A stretch of DNA of 64,000 nucleotides from Variovorax boronicumulans NBRC 103145 (GCF_001591345.1 NZ_BCUS01000005.1:37799-101798), one strand, 5' to 3'. Numbered from the stretch's first letter, positions 26,936 through 37,205 are shown. Notes: generated by a model from the sequence alone, not told the origin. A program made the numbers and translations.

Positions 26936-27661
26936 TCAGTCTTCGTCTTCCCACTTGCCGATCACGGTGCCCAGCACGGTGAAGGGCACGCGCACGGCCT
27001 CGTGCGCAGGGTTCAGCGGCAGCAGCCAGCGGCGGCCCGCGTCTTCCTTGTAGACCTTGAAGGTGACTTCGCCACGGATGTCGTCGTCCAGCTTGGCGAC
27101 CACGCGCTCGCCATCGTCGGGCGTGGTGTGCTGCGGGTCGACGAAGACGATCGATCCGGCCGGGTAGCTCTTCAGGTGCCCGTGCGGCGAGGTCATGCTG
27201 TCGCCGCGCACGCGCAGTGCGTAGGTGCCGGTGCTGTGGTGCGCGATGCAGGGAATCCATCGTTCGGCCAGCGTGGGCCGGGGCGGCGATTCGGCGCCGC
27301 GCCATTCGCCGGCCTGCTCCCACGAGATCAGCGGCACGGTGCCGGGCGTCTGGGGCGCGAAAGCCGGGCCGACGGGCGCGATGCGGGTGACGCGGTAGGG
27401 GCCGGGCGGCTCGTGGGCGTTGTCGCGTGCCAGGCGGATCTGCACCTCGTCCCAGGGGGCGGGGCCGTCGCCGGTGTCGAGCCAGTTGGGGTCGGCGCGG
27501 TAGGCGCGTGCCAGGGCGAGCACGCTCATCGACCGGCTGGTGTCGCCACGCTCGATCTTCGAGATGCTCGACTGCTTGACGCCCGAAGCGGCCTCGGCCT
27601 GCTTCTGCGTCATCTTGGCGAATTTGCGTGCGGCCAGGGCACGTGAAGCAATAGTCTCCAT
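26936..27661 (-). CDS. Phage CI-like repressor: XRE HTH plus S24 (LexA-like) peptidase domain
   Basis: 241 residues. Residues about 8-65 are a helix-turn-helix (KMTQKQAEAASGVKQSSISK). The C-terminal S24 domain has the catalytic Ser in RVRGDSM and the Lys in VVAKLDDD, so it should self-cleave when RecA is activated, like lambda CI. It is divergent from a small Cro-like HTH gene across 70 AT-rich bases, the arrangement of a lysogeny switch. No capsid, integrase or lysis genes are nearby, so this is an orphan or domesticated switch. Confidence 0.9.
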   Translation of the reverse strand: METIASRALAARKFAKMTQKQAEAASGVKQSSISKIERGDTSRSMSVLALARAYRADPNWLDTGDGPAPWDEVQIRLARDNAHEPPGPYRVTRIAPVGPAFAPQTPGTVPLISWEQAGEWRGAESPPRPTLAERWIPCIAHHSTGTYALRVRGDSMTSPHGHLKSYPAGSIVFVDPQHTTPDDGERVVAKLDDDIRGEVTFKVYKEDAGRRWLLPLNPAHEAVRVPFTVLGTVIGKWEDED

Positions 27662-27731
27662 GGGGTGGAGATTCAAGCGCAGATGAATATTCGTATTGGA
27701 CTCTAAAATAGGAAAAAAAGGGAGGATCGAT
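27662..27731. promoter_or_regulatory. Divergent CI/Cro-like switch region
   Basis: Seventy bases between the divergent repressor and Cro-like genes, much AT-richer than the surroundings. It holds the 8-base palindrome GAATATTC (27685-27692), a TAAAAT that could be a -10 box for the Cro-like gene (27704-27709), and an A-rich ribosome-binding region ending GGGAGG. Operators for both regulators are expected here. Exact sites are not clear. Confidence 0.5.
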
Positions 27732-27962
27732 ATGAAGCCACGCGAATTGGTGCAGGCGCTGCGGGCGCTCGGATTGACGCAAAAGCAGATCCAGGAACGC
27801 ACGGGCATTCCGCAGCCCACGGTCAGCAAGATCGGGCTGGGGCGGGTGAGCGACGTGATGTCGCGCCACTACGTCGCGCTGCTGGCCGCCTACGAGCAGC
27901 GCATGAAGGAAGAGGCGCTGCGGCCGGCCCCGCACTACGGGCCGCCGCCAGCCGGCGACTGA
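27732..27962 (+). CDS. Small Cro-like HTH protein
   Basis: 76 residues from the ATG at 27732 with a strong ribosome-binding site (GGGAGG). Residues about 4-40 form a helix-turn-helix (LGLTQKQIQERTGIPQPTVS). The tail is Pro-rich. It faces the S24 repressor and is likely the Cro-type antagonist of that gene. The next gene converges with a 16-base gap. Confidence 0.75.
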   Translation: MKPRELVQALRALGLTQKQIQERTGIPQPTVSKIGLGRVSDVMSRHYVALLAAYEQRMKEEALRPAPHYGPPPAGD

Positions 27963-27978
27963 CCCGGAAGTGGCCGGA

Positions 27979-28491
27979 TCAGGCCGGCTTGAGCCGTTCG
28001 GCGGGCTCGGGCGGCGTCAGGGCCAGCGTGGTGCTCACGCGCACGCAGTCCTTGATGTGCTGTTCGCCCAGCGCGCGCAGCGCGGCATAGCCGAGCGCGG
28101 CCGACACGACCTGCCCGGCGATGGGCACGTACTTGGTGGCCTGCTTGGCGGTGAGGCGGATGCCGGCGTGCCGGGCCAGCTTCATCAGCAGCTCGCGCGT
28201 GACGAGCCGCCCCACGAGCAGGGCGCCCAGCGTGGTCGCGGCCTTCTGGATGCGCTCGCGCTGGTGCGGCGCGAGCTTTTCGACCTGGGTGACGGAGAGG
28301 CCGAACTCGGAACTGATCTGCGGCACGAGGCGCGACAGCAGCGCCGCGTCGGCCATCCAGTCGACGCCGGGCAGTGGAATGGCGCTGGCGGCGGCGGCCA
28401 TGAGGGCCTTGCGGCCGATCAGGCGTCGGCTGCGGTGGATGGCCGCGATGAGTTTTTCATCGCCCCGGGCGAGTTCGATCGAAGAAGGCAT
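27979..28491 (-). CDS. EcsC/DUF697-like hypothetical protein
   Basis: 170 residues. Pattern IPLPGVDWMADAALLSRLVPQI resembles the GTPase-associated DUF697/EcsC segment, and a Gly/Ala-rich hydrophobic stretch (YVPIAGQVVSAALGYAAL) could dip into the membrane. There is no catalytic motif that I recognise. Function is unknown. It lies at the 3' side of the ABC-F gene on the same strand, 91 bases away, and may be a separate unit. Confidence 0.6.
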   Translation of the reverse strand: MPSSIELARGDEKLIAAIHRSRRLIGRKALMAAAASAIPLPGVDWMADAALLSRLVPQISSEFGLSVTQVEKLAPHQRERIQKAATTLGALLVGRLVTRELLMKLARHAGIRLTAKQATKYVPIAGQVVSAALGYAALRALGEQHIKDCVRVSTTLALTPPEPAERLKPA

Positions 28492-28582
28492 GCGGCGTGG
28501 CTCCTTGGCGGGTTCCCTGACCTTGCCATGCTACCCGGCCCGCGCAGGCTGGCCGGTTGCAAGCCGCGCGCGGGCAGGGGGC

Positions 28583-30586
28583 TTAGGCCGCCAGCGCTTC
28601 GAGCTGGTCGGACAGCGCCAGCCAGCGCTCTTCGAGTTGCGCGATCTCGTCGTTGAGCGCCTTCAGCCGCTTGCCGGCATCGGCGATCTCCGCGGGCGGC
28701 AGCGGTTCGGCCAGCCGGGCTTCGAGCGTGCTGCGCTCGGCGCTGGCCGCGGCCATGCGCTCGTCGATCTTGGCGATCTCCTTCTTCAGCGGCTTGGCCT
28801 GCTCGCTGCGCTGCTGGCGCTCCTGGGCGTCCTGCTTGCGCTGCTCGGGGGTGTTGCTGCTCTTCACTGGCGCTGCCGCTGCGGCGGCCGCAGCAGCCGC
28901 CGCCACGGCGTCCGCTTCGCGCACGGCCACCTTGGCCTCTTCGCGCAGGCGCTTGGATTCATCGAGCAGGTAGCGCTGGTAGTCGTCCAGGTCGCCGTCG
29001 AAGTCGGTGACGACGCCGCGGCCCACGAGCCAGAACTCGTCGCACACCGAACGCAGCAGCGCACGGTCGTGGCTCACCAGCATCAGCGTGCCTTCGAACT
29101 CGTTGAGCGCCACGGCCAGGGCCTCGCGGGTGGCCAGGTCCAGGTGGTTGGTGGGCTCGTCCAGCAGCAGCAGGTTGGGGCGCTGCCAGACCATCATCGC
29201 GAGCACGAGGCGGGCCTTTTCGCCGCCGCTCATGGTGCCCACGGGCTGCTTGACCATGTCGCCGCTGAAGTTGAAGCTGCCCAGGTAACCGCGCAGGGCC
29301 TGCTCGCCGGTGGCTTCCTTGGCATTGCTGCCGAGTTCGCGCGCCATGCGCACCATGTGCTCGAGCGGATTGTCCTGCGGGCGCAGCACGTCGAGTTCCT
29401 GCTGCGCGAAGTAGCCGATATTCAGTCCCTTGCCTTCGGTGACCTGGCCGGCCAGTGCGCCCATTTCGCGCGCAATGGTCTTCACCAGCGTCGACTTGCC
29501 CTGGCCGTTGGCGCCCAGGATGCCGATGCGCTGGCCCGCCAGCACCGAGCGGCTGACGCCGCGCAGGATGGTCTTGGGCGCTTCGCCTTCGATCTCATAG
29601 CCGAAGCTCGCGTTGTCGATCGAGAGCATCGGGTTCGGGATGTTGCCCGGCTCCTTGAACTCGAAGGTGAAGTCGGCTTCGGCCAGCAGCGGCGCCACGC
29701 GCTCCATGCGCTCCAGCGCCTTGACGCGGCTTTGCGCCTGCTTGGCCTTGCTGGCCTTGGCCTTGAAGCGGTCGATGAACTTCTGCAGGTGGGCGATCTT
29801 GTCCTGCTGCTTGCTGAAGGCCACCTGCTGCTGCTCCATCTGCAGCGCGCGCATGTCCTCGAACTTGCTGTAGTTGCCGCCGTAGCGCGTGAGCTGGGCG
29901 TTGGCGATGTGCAGGGTGACGTCGGTCACGGCGTCGAGAAACTCGCGGTCGTGGCTGATGACGATCATGGTGCCGGCGTACTTCTGCAGCCAGGCTTCGA
30001 GCCAGACCAGGGCGTCCAGGTCCAGGTGGTTGGTCGGTTCGTCGAGCAGCAGCAGGTCGCTGGGGCACATCAGCGCGCGGGCCAGCTGCAGGCGCATGCG
30101 CCAGCCGCCCGAGAAGCTGTTGACGGGCTCGTCGAGCTCGTGCGACTTGAAGCCCAGGCCCAGCACCAGCGCCTGCGCGCGCGGCACGGCGTCGTGCTCG
30201 CCGGCATCGGCCAGGTCGGTGTAGGCGTGGGCCAGCTCCATGCCGATGTCGGCGTCGTCGGGGTTCTCGGCATAGGCGGCCTCGATGGCGGCCAGCGTGG
30301 CGCGCAGCTCGGTCAGGCGGGTGTCGCCGCCGACCACGAAGTCGGTGGCCGACTCCTCGGTCTCGGGCATGTCCTGCGCCACCTGGGCCATGCGCCACTG
30401 CTTGGGAATGTAGAAGTCGCCGCCGTCTTCGTGCAGCGTGCCGTTGAACAGCGCGAACAGCGACGACTTGCCGGCGCCGTTGCGTCCCACCAGGCCGACC
30501 TTTTCGCCGGGGTTGAGATTGACGGTGGCGCCGTCCAGCAGTTTCTTGGCGCTGCGGCGAAGAATGACGTTTTTGAGAGTGATCAT
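28583..30586 (-). CDS. ABC-F family ATPase, YheS-like
   Basis: 667 residues with two ABC domains and no membrane segments. Walker A motifs are GRNGAGKSS and GANGQGKST, signatures FSGGWRMR and MSGGEKAR, and both Walker B motifs end in DEPTNHLDL. The linker between domains is helical and basic (FKAKASKAKQAQSR). The C-terminal extension has a run of Ala and a charged coiled coil (about residues 540-667). ABC-F proteins act on the ribosomal E-site and translation elongation. The closest E. coli type by length and linker is YheS. The start is the ATG at 30586. Confidence 0.92.
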   Translation of the reverse strand: MITLKNVILRRSAKKLLDGATVNLNPGEKVGLVGRNGAGKSSLFALFNGTLHEDGGDFYIPKQWRMAQVAQDMPETEESATDFVVGGDTRLTELRATLAAIEAAYAENPDDADIGMELAHAYTDLADAGEHDAVPRAQALVLGLGFKSHELDEPVNSFSGGWRMRLQLARALMCPSDLLLLDEPTNHLDLDALVWLEAWLQKYAGTMIVISHDREFLDAVTDVTLHIANAQLTRYGGNYSKFEDMRALQMEQQQVAFSKQQDKIAHLQKFIDRFKAKASKAKQAQSRVKALERMERVAPLLAEADFTFEFKEPGNIPNPMLSIDNASFGYEIEGEAPKTILRGVSRSVLAGQRIGILGANGQGKSTLVKTIAREMGALAGQVTEGKGLNIGYFAQQELDVLRPQDNPLEHMVRMARELGSNAKEATGEQALRGYLGSFNFSGDMVKQPVGTMSGGEKARLVLAMMVWQRPNLLLLDEPTNHLDLATREALAVALNEFEGTLMLVSHDRALLRSVCDEFWLVGRGVVTDFDGDLDDYQRYLLDESKRLREEAKVAVREADAVAAAAAAAAAAAPVKSSNTPEQRKQDAQERQQRSEQAKPLKKEIAKIDERMAAASAERSTLEARLAEPLPPAEIADAGKRLKALNDEIAQLEERWLALSDQLEALAA

Positions 30587-30727
30587 GAGTGAGGAACCGT
30601 AGGGGCGATTATCCCGCCCGGCCTTCGGCGACCCGGCGCGAAGGGGCAAAGGCGGACATCGCCCGATGAAAGGGGGCGCAGCCCGGAGGCTGCGTGCAAG
30701 GCGGTGAAGCGGGGGCGGCGGGCGTCG

Positions 30728-31609
30728 CTAACGCACGCCGGCGCCGGCCAGCAGCGCCGTCCGGGTGACCAGCAACACCTGGTCTTCGCCGGCCGAGGTT
30801 TCGAGCCAGACCACCTCGAGCTGCGGAAACGCCGCCTCGAAGTAATCGCGCTCGTTGCCGATTTCCAATACCAGCACGGCCTGCTCGCTCATGCGGGCGG
30901 GCGCGTCGGTGAACAGCTGGCGCACGAAGTCCATGCCGTCGGTGCCGCCGGCCAGCGCCAGTTCGGGCTCGGCGCGGTATTCGGCGGGCAGCGCAGCCAT
31001 GCTGGCGCTGTTCACGTAGGGCGGGTTGCACAGCACGAGGTCGTACGTGCCGGGCACGTTCTTCAGGCCGTCCGACTCGATCAACTTGACGCGGGTGTCG
31101 AGCGCATGGCGCGTGACGTTGATGGCGGCCACTTCGAGCGCTTGCACCGACAGGTCGGCCGCATCGACCGTGACGTCCGGATAGGTGAGCGCCGCGAGCA
31201 CTGCGAGGCTGCCGTTGCCGGTGCACAGGTCGAGCACGCGCTGCGTGTGTTCGCCCAGCCAGTAGTCGATGCTGCCGTCGGCGATGAGCTCGGCAATGAA
31301 GCTGCGCGGCACGATGGCGCGCTCGTCCACGTAGAAGGGCACGCCCTGCAGCCACGCTTCTTTCGTGAGGTAGGCGGCGGGCTTGCGCGTGGCAATGCGC
31401 TCGTCGATGAGGGCGGCCACCTTGGCGGCGTCGGCCGGCGACACGGGGGTGTCGGCCACGGCGTCGATGTCGTCCAGCGGCTGCTTCAGGCGCCACAGCA
31501 CGAGCCAGGCGGCTTCGTCGAAGGCGTTGGCGGTGCCGTGGCCGAAGGCCACGCCGGCGTCTTCGAGCCGCTTCGCGCCGGCTTCGATCAGTTCGATGAC
31601 GGTGCTCAT
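30728..31609 (-). CDS. prmB: 50S ribosomal protein L3 N(5)-glutamine methyltransferase
   Basis: 293 residues. SAM-binding [16 protein letters not shown] and the glutamine-methyltransferase motif LCNPPYVN are present, and the N-terminal helical domain ([25 protein letters not shown]) fits PrmB rather than release-factor methyltransferase PrmC. It methylates a Gln of uL3. The ATG overlaps the dapE stop by four bases. Confidence 0.93.
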   Translation of the reverse strand: MSTVIELIEAGAKRLEDAGVAFGHGTANAFDEAAWLVLWRLKQPLDDIDAVADTPVSPADAAKVAALIDERIATRKPAAYLTKEAWLQGVPFYVDERAIVPRSFIAELIADGSIDYWLGEHTQRVLDLCTGNGSLAVLAALTYPDVTVDAADLSVQALEVAAINVTRHALDTRVKLIESDGLKNVPGTYDLVLCNPPYVNSASMAALPAEYRAEPELALAGGTDGMDFVRQLFTDAPARMSEQAVLVLEIGNERDYFEAAFPQLEVVWLETSAGEDQVLLVTRTALLAGAGVR

Positions 31610-32793
31610 CGCGCGCCTTGCGCAAGCGCCGCGTCGAGCCCGCGCAGCGTGCGCAGGTAGATGTTCTTCAGCGTCTCGATCTCGGCGACGTCGATGTGCT
31701 CGTCGATCTTGTGGATGCTGGCGTTCACGGGGCCGCACTCGACCACCTGCTTGCAGATCTTGGCGATGAAGCGCGCGTCGCTGGTGCCGCCGCTGGTCGA
31801 CAGCTCGGTGTCCAGGCCGGTTTCTTCGCGGATCGCCGCCTGCACGGCCGTGACGAGTTCGCCCGGCGTGGTCAGGAAGGGCAGGCCGCCGACGGTCCAG
31901 GCCAGCGTGCAGTCGACGCCGTGCGTGTCGAGCACGGCATGCACGCGCTGCTGCAGCGATTCGGGCGTCGATTCGGTCGAGAAGCGGAAATTGAAGTCGA
32001 TCACCGCGCTGCCCGGAATGACGTTGCTCGCGCCGGTGCCCGCATGGAAATTGCTGATCTGCCAGCTGGTGGGCTGGAAGTAGGGGTTGCTTTGCGCGTC
32101 CCAGCCGCCGGCGGCGTTGATCGCCACCAGCTCGGCCAGCGCGGGCGCGACCGCATGCACCGGGTTCTTCGCCAGGTGCGGGTAGGCGATGTGGCCCTGC
32201 ACGCCGTTCACCGTGAGCTTGCCGCTCATGGTGCCGCGGCGGCCGTTCTTGATCATGTCGCCGCAGCGCGTGACCGAGGTGGGCTCGCCGACGATGCAGT
32301 AGTCGATGGTTTCACCGCGCGCGGCCAGCGCGTTGCAGACGATCACGGTGCCGTCGACGCCCGGGCCTTCCTCGTCGCTGGTCAGCAGCAGCGCCAGCGT
32401 GAGGGTCGGGTCGGGCTCGCCCTGCAGGAATTCTTCGATGGAGGTCACGAAGGCCGCGACCGAGGTCTTCATGTCGCAGGCGCCGCGGCCGTAGAGCTTG
32501 CCGTCGCGGTGCGTGGGCGTGAACGGGTGGCTGCTCCACTGGTCGAGCGGGCCGGTGGGCACCACGTCGGTGTGGCCGGCGAAGACCAGCGTCTTGGTCG
32601 CCTTGCCGTTGGTGGGGCGGCGCACGGCCCAGAGGTTGGTGACCCGGAAATCGGCCGGGCCGCTTTCGATGGTTTCCAGCGTGAAGCCCAGCGCGGCGAG
32701 GCGTTCGCCCAGGATCTGTTGGCAACCCGCGTCGTCGGGGGTGACGGAAGGGCGCGAGATCAGTTGTTCGGCGAGCTGGAGCGTACGGGACAT
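31606..32793 (-). CDS. dapE: Succinyl-diaminopimelate desuccinylase
   Basis: 395 residues, M20 metallopeptidase family. Zinc/catalytic motifs are [17 protein letters not shown] and [10 protein letters not shown]. It hydrolyses N-succinyl-LL-diaminopimelate to LL-DAP in the succinylase route of lysine and peptidoglycan precursor synthesis. dapD and dapC lie upstream on the same strand, with a PilU-like gene between. prmB overlaps its end. Confidence 0.96.
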   Translation of the reverse strand: MSRTLQLAEQLISRPSVTPDDAGCQQILGERLAALGFTLETIESGPADFRVTNLWAVRRPTNGKATKTLVFAGHTDVVPTGPLDQWSSHPFTPTHRDGKLYGRGACDMKTSVAAFVTSIEEFLQGEPDPTLTLALLLTSDEEGPGVDGTVIVCNALAARGETIDYCIVGEPTSVTRCGDMIKNGRRGTMSGKLTVNGVQGHIAYPHLAKNPVHAVAPALAELVAINAAGGWDAQSNPYFQPTSWQISNFHAGTGASNVIPGSAVIDFNFRFSTESTPESLQQRVHAVLDTHGVDCTLAWTVGGLPFLTTPGELVTAVQAAIREETGLDTELSTSGGTSDARFIAKICKQVVECGPVNASIHKIDEHIDVAEIETLKNIYLRTLRGLDAALAQGAR

Positions 32794-32817
32794 CGAGGGA
32801 GCGGGATTAGGGGGCGG

Positions 32818-33966
32818 TCAGAACTTCACGTCTAGCGTGATGTCGGTGAAGGTGGGTTCGTCGAGCTGGTCGGTCAGGTCGCGATCCTCGGCCTGCTTCT
32901 TGGGCGCGTCGCGGTTCTGCAGGCGCCACATCAGGTTGGTGGGGGAGTCGGCGTTGGCCAGGCCTTCTTCGCGGGTCACGCGCTCCTCGGTGATGAGGCG
33001 GGCGATGTCTTCCTCGAAGGTCTGCGAGCCTTCGGCCATCGATTGCTCCATGGCCTCCTTGACGCCGGAGAAGTCGCCCTTTTCGATCAGGTCGGCCACC
33101 AGCGCGGTGTTCAGCATCACTTCGAGCGCGGGCACACGCCCGCCGGCCGGCGTGCGCAGCAGGCGCTGCGACACCACGGCGCGCAGCGCCGAGCCCAGGT
33201 CGCCCAGCAGGGTGGGGCGCACCTCGACCGGGAAGAAGCTCAGGATGCGGTTCAGCGCGCGGTAGCTGTTGTTGGCATGCAGCGTGGCCACGCACAGGTG
33301 GCCCGACTGCGCATAGGCAATGGCGGCCGTCATGGTGTCGCGGTCGCGGATTTCGCCGATCTGGATCACGTCGGGCGCCTGGCGCAGTGCGTTCTTCAGG
33401 GCCACCTGCAGCGAGGTGGTGTCGCTGCCCACGTCGCGCTGGTTCACCAGCGATTTCTTGTTGGTGTAGGTGAACTCGATCGGCTCTTCGACCGTGAGGA
33501 TGTGGCCGCTGGCGTGCTCGTTGCGGTAGTCGAGCATCGAGGCCAGCGTGGTCGTCTTGCCCGCGCCGGTGGCGCCCACCATCAGGATCAGCCCGCGCTT
33601 TTCCATGATGAGCGACTTCAGGATGTCGGGCAGATTCAGGTCGTCGAAGCTGGGGATGACCGAGGCGATGTGCCGCACCACCACGGCGTAGCTGCCGCGC
33701 TGGCGCATGGCGCTGATGCGGTAGTTGCCGGCGCCTTCGAGGGCGACGGCCATGTTGAGTTCGCCCGTGTTTTCCAGTTCCTGGATGCGGGCTTCGGGCA
33801 CCACTTCCGACAGCAGCGCCAGCGGCGCGGTCGGCGGCAGCACCTGCGCATTGATGGGCAGGCAGTTGCCGTTGATGCGGATCATCACCGGGGAGTGGGC
33901 CGAGAGGTAGATGTCGGAGGCCTTGCGCTCGGCCATCAAACGAAGAATCCGTTCCATCATGTTCAT
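32818..33966 (-). CDS. Type IV pilus retraction ATPase, PilT/PilU family (PilU-like)
   Basis: 382 residues. The N-terminal PAS-like domain (RKASDIYLSAHSPVMIRING) precedes the ATPase core with Walker A GATGAGKT, Asp box VEEPIEF, Walker B QIGEIRDRDTM and the His box SGHLCVATLHANNS. The length and the long C-terminal extension (after EDIARLI) match PilU better than PilT. It works at the inner-membrane base of type IV pili. It sits between dapD and dapE, away from other pilus genes, which is odd for its role. Confidence 0.85.
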   Translation of the reverse strand: MNMMERILRLMAERKASDIYLSAHSPVMIRINGNCLPINAQVLPPTAPLALLSEVVPEARIQELENTGELNMAVALEGAGNYRISAMRQRGSYAVVVRHIASVIPSFDDLNLPDILKSLIMEKRGLILMVGATGAGKTTTLASMLDYRNEHASGHILTVEEPIEFTYTNKKSLVNQRDVGSDTTSLQVALKNALRQAPDVIQIGEIRDRDTMTAAIAYAQSGHLCVATLHANNSYRALNRILSFFPVEVRPTLLGDLGSALRAVVSQRLLRTPAGGRVPALEVMLNTALVADLIEKGDFSGVKEAMEQSMAEGSQTFEEDIARLITEERVTREEGLANADSPTNLMWRLQNRDAPKKQAEDRDLTDQLDEPTFTDITLDVKF

Positions 33967-34056
33967 CGGTCTCTCTCCTCGGTGCTGTTTTTTTCTCAGG
34001 GAAGAAGCGAACCGGCCGCGCGGTGAAGCAGGCGGCCGGTGGTGGGTGCGTTTTTT

Positions 34057-34890
34057 TTAGTCGCGCAGCAGGTCGTTCAGGCTGGTCTTGGAGCGCGTCT
34101 GCGCGTCGACCGTCTTGACGATGACCGCGGCGTAGGTGCTGTAGTCCTGGCCCGACTTGGTCTTCTTGGGCAGGCTGCCGCTGATGACCACGCTGCCGGC
34201 GGGCACGCGGCCGTACGAGATCTCGCCGGTGTCGCGGTTGAAGATCGGGGTGCTCTGGCCCAGGTACACGCCCATGCCCAGCACCGAGTTCTCTTCGACG
34301 ATCACGCCTTCGACGACTTCGGAGCGCGCGCCGATGAAGCAGTTGTCTTCGATGATGGTCGGGTTGGCTTGCAGCGGCTCGAGCACGCCGCCCAGGCCCA
34401 CGCCGCCCGACAGGTGCACGTTGGCACCGACTTGCGCGCACGAACCCACGGTGGCCCAGGTGTCGACCATGGAGCCTTCGCCCACGTAGGCGCCGATGTT
34501 CACGTACGAGGGCATCAGGATCGCACCCTTGGCGATGAAGCTGCCGCGGCGGGCCACGGCCGGGGGCACGATGCGCACGCCCGATTCCTTCAGCTCGGCG
34601 GCCGACAGGTGCGAGAACTTGGTCGGCACCTTGTCGTAGAAGCCCAGCGAGCCGGCCTGGATCTGCTCGTTGTCCTTCAGGCGGAACGACAGCAGCACGG
34701 CCTTCTTGATCCACTGGTGCACGGTCCACTGGCCCACGCCCTGGCGGGTGGCGACGCGCAGCTTGCCGTTGTTCAGCTCGGTGATCACGTGCTCGACGGC
34801 GTCACGCACTTCGGCGGGGGCGGCGTTGATCGAGATGTTGGCGCGGTCTTCCCACGCGGCGTCGATGATTTGTTGCAGTTGCTGTGTCAT
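34057..34890 (-). CDS. dapD: Tetrahydrodipicolinate N-succinyltransferase
   Basis: 277 residues. The central part is a left-handed beta helix of hexapeptide repeats ([19 protein letters not shown], then [12 protein letters not shown]), with the DapD-specific helical N-terminus. It transfers succinyl from succinyl-CoA to tetrahydrodipicolinate in lysine synthesis. A 9-base inverted repeat (34011-34019 and 34032-34040) follows its stop and may lower read-through into the PilU-like gene. Confidence 0.96.
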   Translation of the reverse strand: MTQQLQQIIDAAWEDRANISINAAPAEVRDAVEHVITELNNGKLRVATRQGVGQWTVHQWIKKAVLLSFRLKDNEQIQAGSLGFYDKVPTKFSHLSAAELKESGVRIVPPAVARRGSFIAKGAILMPSYVNIGAYVGEGSMVDTWATVGSCAQVGANVHLSGGVGLGGVLEPLQANPTIIEDNCFIGARSEVVEGVIVEENSVLGMGVYLGQSTPIFNRDTGEISYGRVPAGSVVISGSLPKKTKSGQDYSTYAAVIVKTVDAQTRSKTSLNDLLRD

Positions 34891-34939
34891 GGAGAGAGTC
34901 TCGGGTGAAAAAGGGGCAGGGAAGCGGGGCGACAGGGGG

Positions 34940-36151
34940 TCAGCGGCGGCCGTCTTTGACGAACCGGACGATGCGCTGGGCGGCCTCGACGCACTCGGCC
35001 GTTTCGGCCACCAGCGCCATGCGGATGCGACCGCGGCCCGGGTTGGCGCTGTGGTCGGTGTCGCGCGCCAGATAGCTCCCCGGCAGAACCGTGACATTGT
35101 ATTGAGCGTAGAGCGCGCGGGCGAAGGCTTCGTCGTCGCCAGCCCACACTTCGGGCACGCCGGCCCAGAGGTAGAAGCTGGCGTCGGGCAGGCGCACGTC
35201 GAGCACGGGTTCGAGCAGCGGCGTGACGGCGGCGAACTTGGCGCGGTACTGGGCGCGGTTGTCGACCACGTGCGACTCGTCGCCCCAGGCCGCGATGCTG
35301 GCGGCGGCCACGGCGCCGCTCATGGCGCTGCCGTGGTAGGTGCGGTAGAGCAGAAAGCCCTTGATGAGCGCCGCATCGCCGGCCACGAAGCCGCTGCGCA
35401 GGCCGGGCACGTTGCTGCGCTTGGAAAGCGAGGTGAGCGCGATCAGGTTCTTGAAATCGGGCCGACCGAGCTTCATCGAGGCTTCCAGGCCGCTCAGCGG
35501 GGGCTCGTCGCGGAAGTAGATCTCGCTGTAGCACTCGTCGGCGGCGATCACGAAGCCGTGGCGGTCGGACAGCGCGAAGAGCTTCTTCCACTCGTCCAGA
35601 GACATCACAGCGCCCGTGGGATTGCCCGGCGAGCAGACGAACACGAGCTGGGTGCGGGCCCAGACGTCGTCGGGCACGCTGTCCCAGTCGACGGCGAAGT
35701 TGCGCGCGGGCACGCTGGGCACGTAGTACGGCTCGGCGCCCGAGAGCAGGGCCGCGCCCTCGTAGATTTGATAGAACGGGTTGGGCGACATCACCACCGG
35801 CTTCGGGTGGGCGCTGGCGTCGACCACGGTCTGGGCGAGCGAGAACAGCGCCTCGCGCGAGCCGTTGACCGGCAGCACCTGGGTGGCCGGGTCGAGCGTC
35901 AGGCTGTAGCGGCGATGCAGCCAATGGGTGAAGGCGGTGCGCAGTTTCAGCTCGCCGGCGGTGGCCGGGTAGGCGGCGAGGGCGCCGAGGCCGGCGCTCA
36001 GGGCGTCCTTGATGAAGGCCGGCGTGGCGTGCTTGGGCTCGCCGATGCCCAGGCTGATGGGGGCGAATTCGGGGGCGGGCGTGACGCCCGCGAACAGCTG
36101 CTTCAGCCGCTCGAACGGGTACGGCTGCAATTTGGCAAGCAAGGGATTCAT
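34940..36151 (-). CDS. dapC: Succinyldiaminopimelate transaminase
   Basis: 403 residues, fold type I aminotransferase. The PLP Lys is in [15 protein letters not shown], and the [11 protein letters not shown] and [12 protein letters not shown] motifs are present. Its place directly before dapD, on the same strand with a 49-base gap, supports DapC over other class I aminotransferases. It makes N-succinyl-LL-DAP from the keto precursor with glutamate. It appears to be the first gene of the dapC-dapD-pilU-dapE-prmB unit. Confidence 0.9.
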   Translation of the reverse strand: MNPLLAKLQPYPFERLKQLFAGVTPAPEFAPISLGIGEPKHATPAFIKDALSAGLGALAAYPATAGELKLRTAFTHWLHRRYSLTLDPATQVLPVNGSREALFSLAQTVVDASAHPKPVVMSPNPFYQIYEGAALLSGAEPYYVPSVPARNFAVDWDSVPDDVWARTQLVFVCSPGNPTGAVMSLDEWKKLFALSDRHGFVIAADECYSEIYFRDEPPLSGLEASMKLGRPDFKNLIALTSLSKRSNVPGLRSGFVAGDAALIKGFLLYRTYHGSAMSGAVAAASIAAWGDESHVVDNRAQYRAKFAAVTPLLEPVLDVRLPDASFYLWAGVPEVWAGDDEAFARALYAQYNVTVLPGSYLARDTDHSANPGRGRIRMALVAETAECVEAAQRIVRFVKDGRR

Positions 36152-36209
36152 GCCCCGGATTATCGGCGACGGGCCGGGCGGCCCGCACGCCCCGCGCCCC
36201 TTGGCCCGC

Positions 36210-37205
36210 TCAGCAAAGCGGGCGGTTGAACTGGCCGATCATGTTGGCGAAGTTCTGGTTGTAGCGGTTGGCCGCGTCGACGATGGCCGAGCGGCCCATG
36301 CGGGCCATCGCACCGGTTTCCTTGCGCTTGAACACGCCGTCCTTGGTGTCCTTGATCACCGAGCGCGACTGGCCGATGAACTCGTTGATCTGCAGCATGC
36401 CGCCGCTGCAGCTCTTGCCGTTCTGGGCCGGCTGCTCGCTGGTTTTCTTGCTCCAGCCTGCGGCCGAGTCGGCCACCAGCGCCAGCGAGGCCTCGAAGGC
36501 GGCCAGCGCCTGCGGGTCGTTGGGCGCGGCGAACAGCGCCATGGCGTCGGCGTGGTTGAGCTTGCCGTGGTAGATCAGGCCAGCGCGGTAGTAGGCGGCG
36601 GTGTCCTTGGGCGCTTTCTCGAAGGCTTCCCTGGTGAGCGCCCGGTCGCGGGCGCTCAGGCCCTTGTCGAAGGCCGCTTCGGCCTGCGCGACGGTGGTGA
36701 GCGCGGCCAGGTAGTCGGCGCTCATCTGGCGGGCCTTGTCGCCGTTGTCGGCGAGGTAGCCCTTGGAATTGGCGTAGTCGTTCAGCTCGCGGCTCAGGGG
36801 CGACAGCACCTTGAGCGCGGCCGAGAAGGCCTTGGCCGATTCGTCGATCTCGGGCAGCGGCGCGGCGATGGCGGCGGCGGCATCGAGCTTTTTCGCCGAG
36901 CGGTCGACCAGGATGTCGTTCTGGATGCGCAGGCTGGTGAGCGGCGCCTTGGCCTGCAGCAGCGGCACCTGGCCGGTTACGTAGCTTTCACGGGCTTCCT
37001 GGAACGAGGTGCGCAGGTTGTTCGAGACGTCGACGTAGAGGTTGTACTTCTCGACGAGCTGCTGCTGGTCGTTGCCGGCCGGGGCGGCCGGCTTGGCTTC
37101 GGCGGAAGCGGGCGGGGCGGTCTTGTCCGTCTTGTCGCCGCAGCCCGCGACGAGCGCCGACACGGCGACGAGGGTGGCACCCAGCAGGGCTTGGTAGTTC
37201 TTCAT
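36210..37205 (-). CDS. DUF3829 family lipoprotein
   Basis: 331 residues. A lipoprotein signal ends VSALVAGC (Cys22), followed by a low-complexity linker and a mostly helical domain (YNLYVDVSNNLR, YYRAGLIYHGKLNHADA). Two further Cys near the C-terminus could form a disulphide. The family is of unknown function. It is encoded alone between dapC and a LysE gene, both on the same strand, with no obvious operon partner. Confidence 0.75.
   Translation of the reverse strand: MKNYQALLGATLVAVSALVAGCGDKTDKTAPPASAEAKPAAPAGNDQQQLVEKYNLYVDVSNNLRTSFQEARESYVTGQVPLLQAKAPLTSLRIQNDILVDRSAKKLDAAAAIAAPLPEIDESAKAFSAALKVLSPLSRELNDYANSKGYLADNGDKARQMSADYLAALTTVAQAEAAFDKGLSARDRALTREAFEKAPKDTAAYYRAGLIYHGKLNHADAMALFAAPNDPQALAAFEASLALVADSAAGWSKKTSEQPAQNGKSCSGGMLQINEFIGQSRSVIKDTKDGVFKRKETGAMARMGRSAIVDAANRYNQNFANMIGQFNRPLC

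Noticed and set aside
28121..30592. 823-codon plus-strand frame over the ABC-F gene
   Set aside because: Composition is Gln/His/Arg-rich and lacks motifs, whereas the minus strand encodes a textbook ABC-F ATPase.
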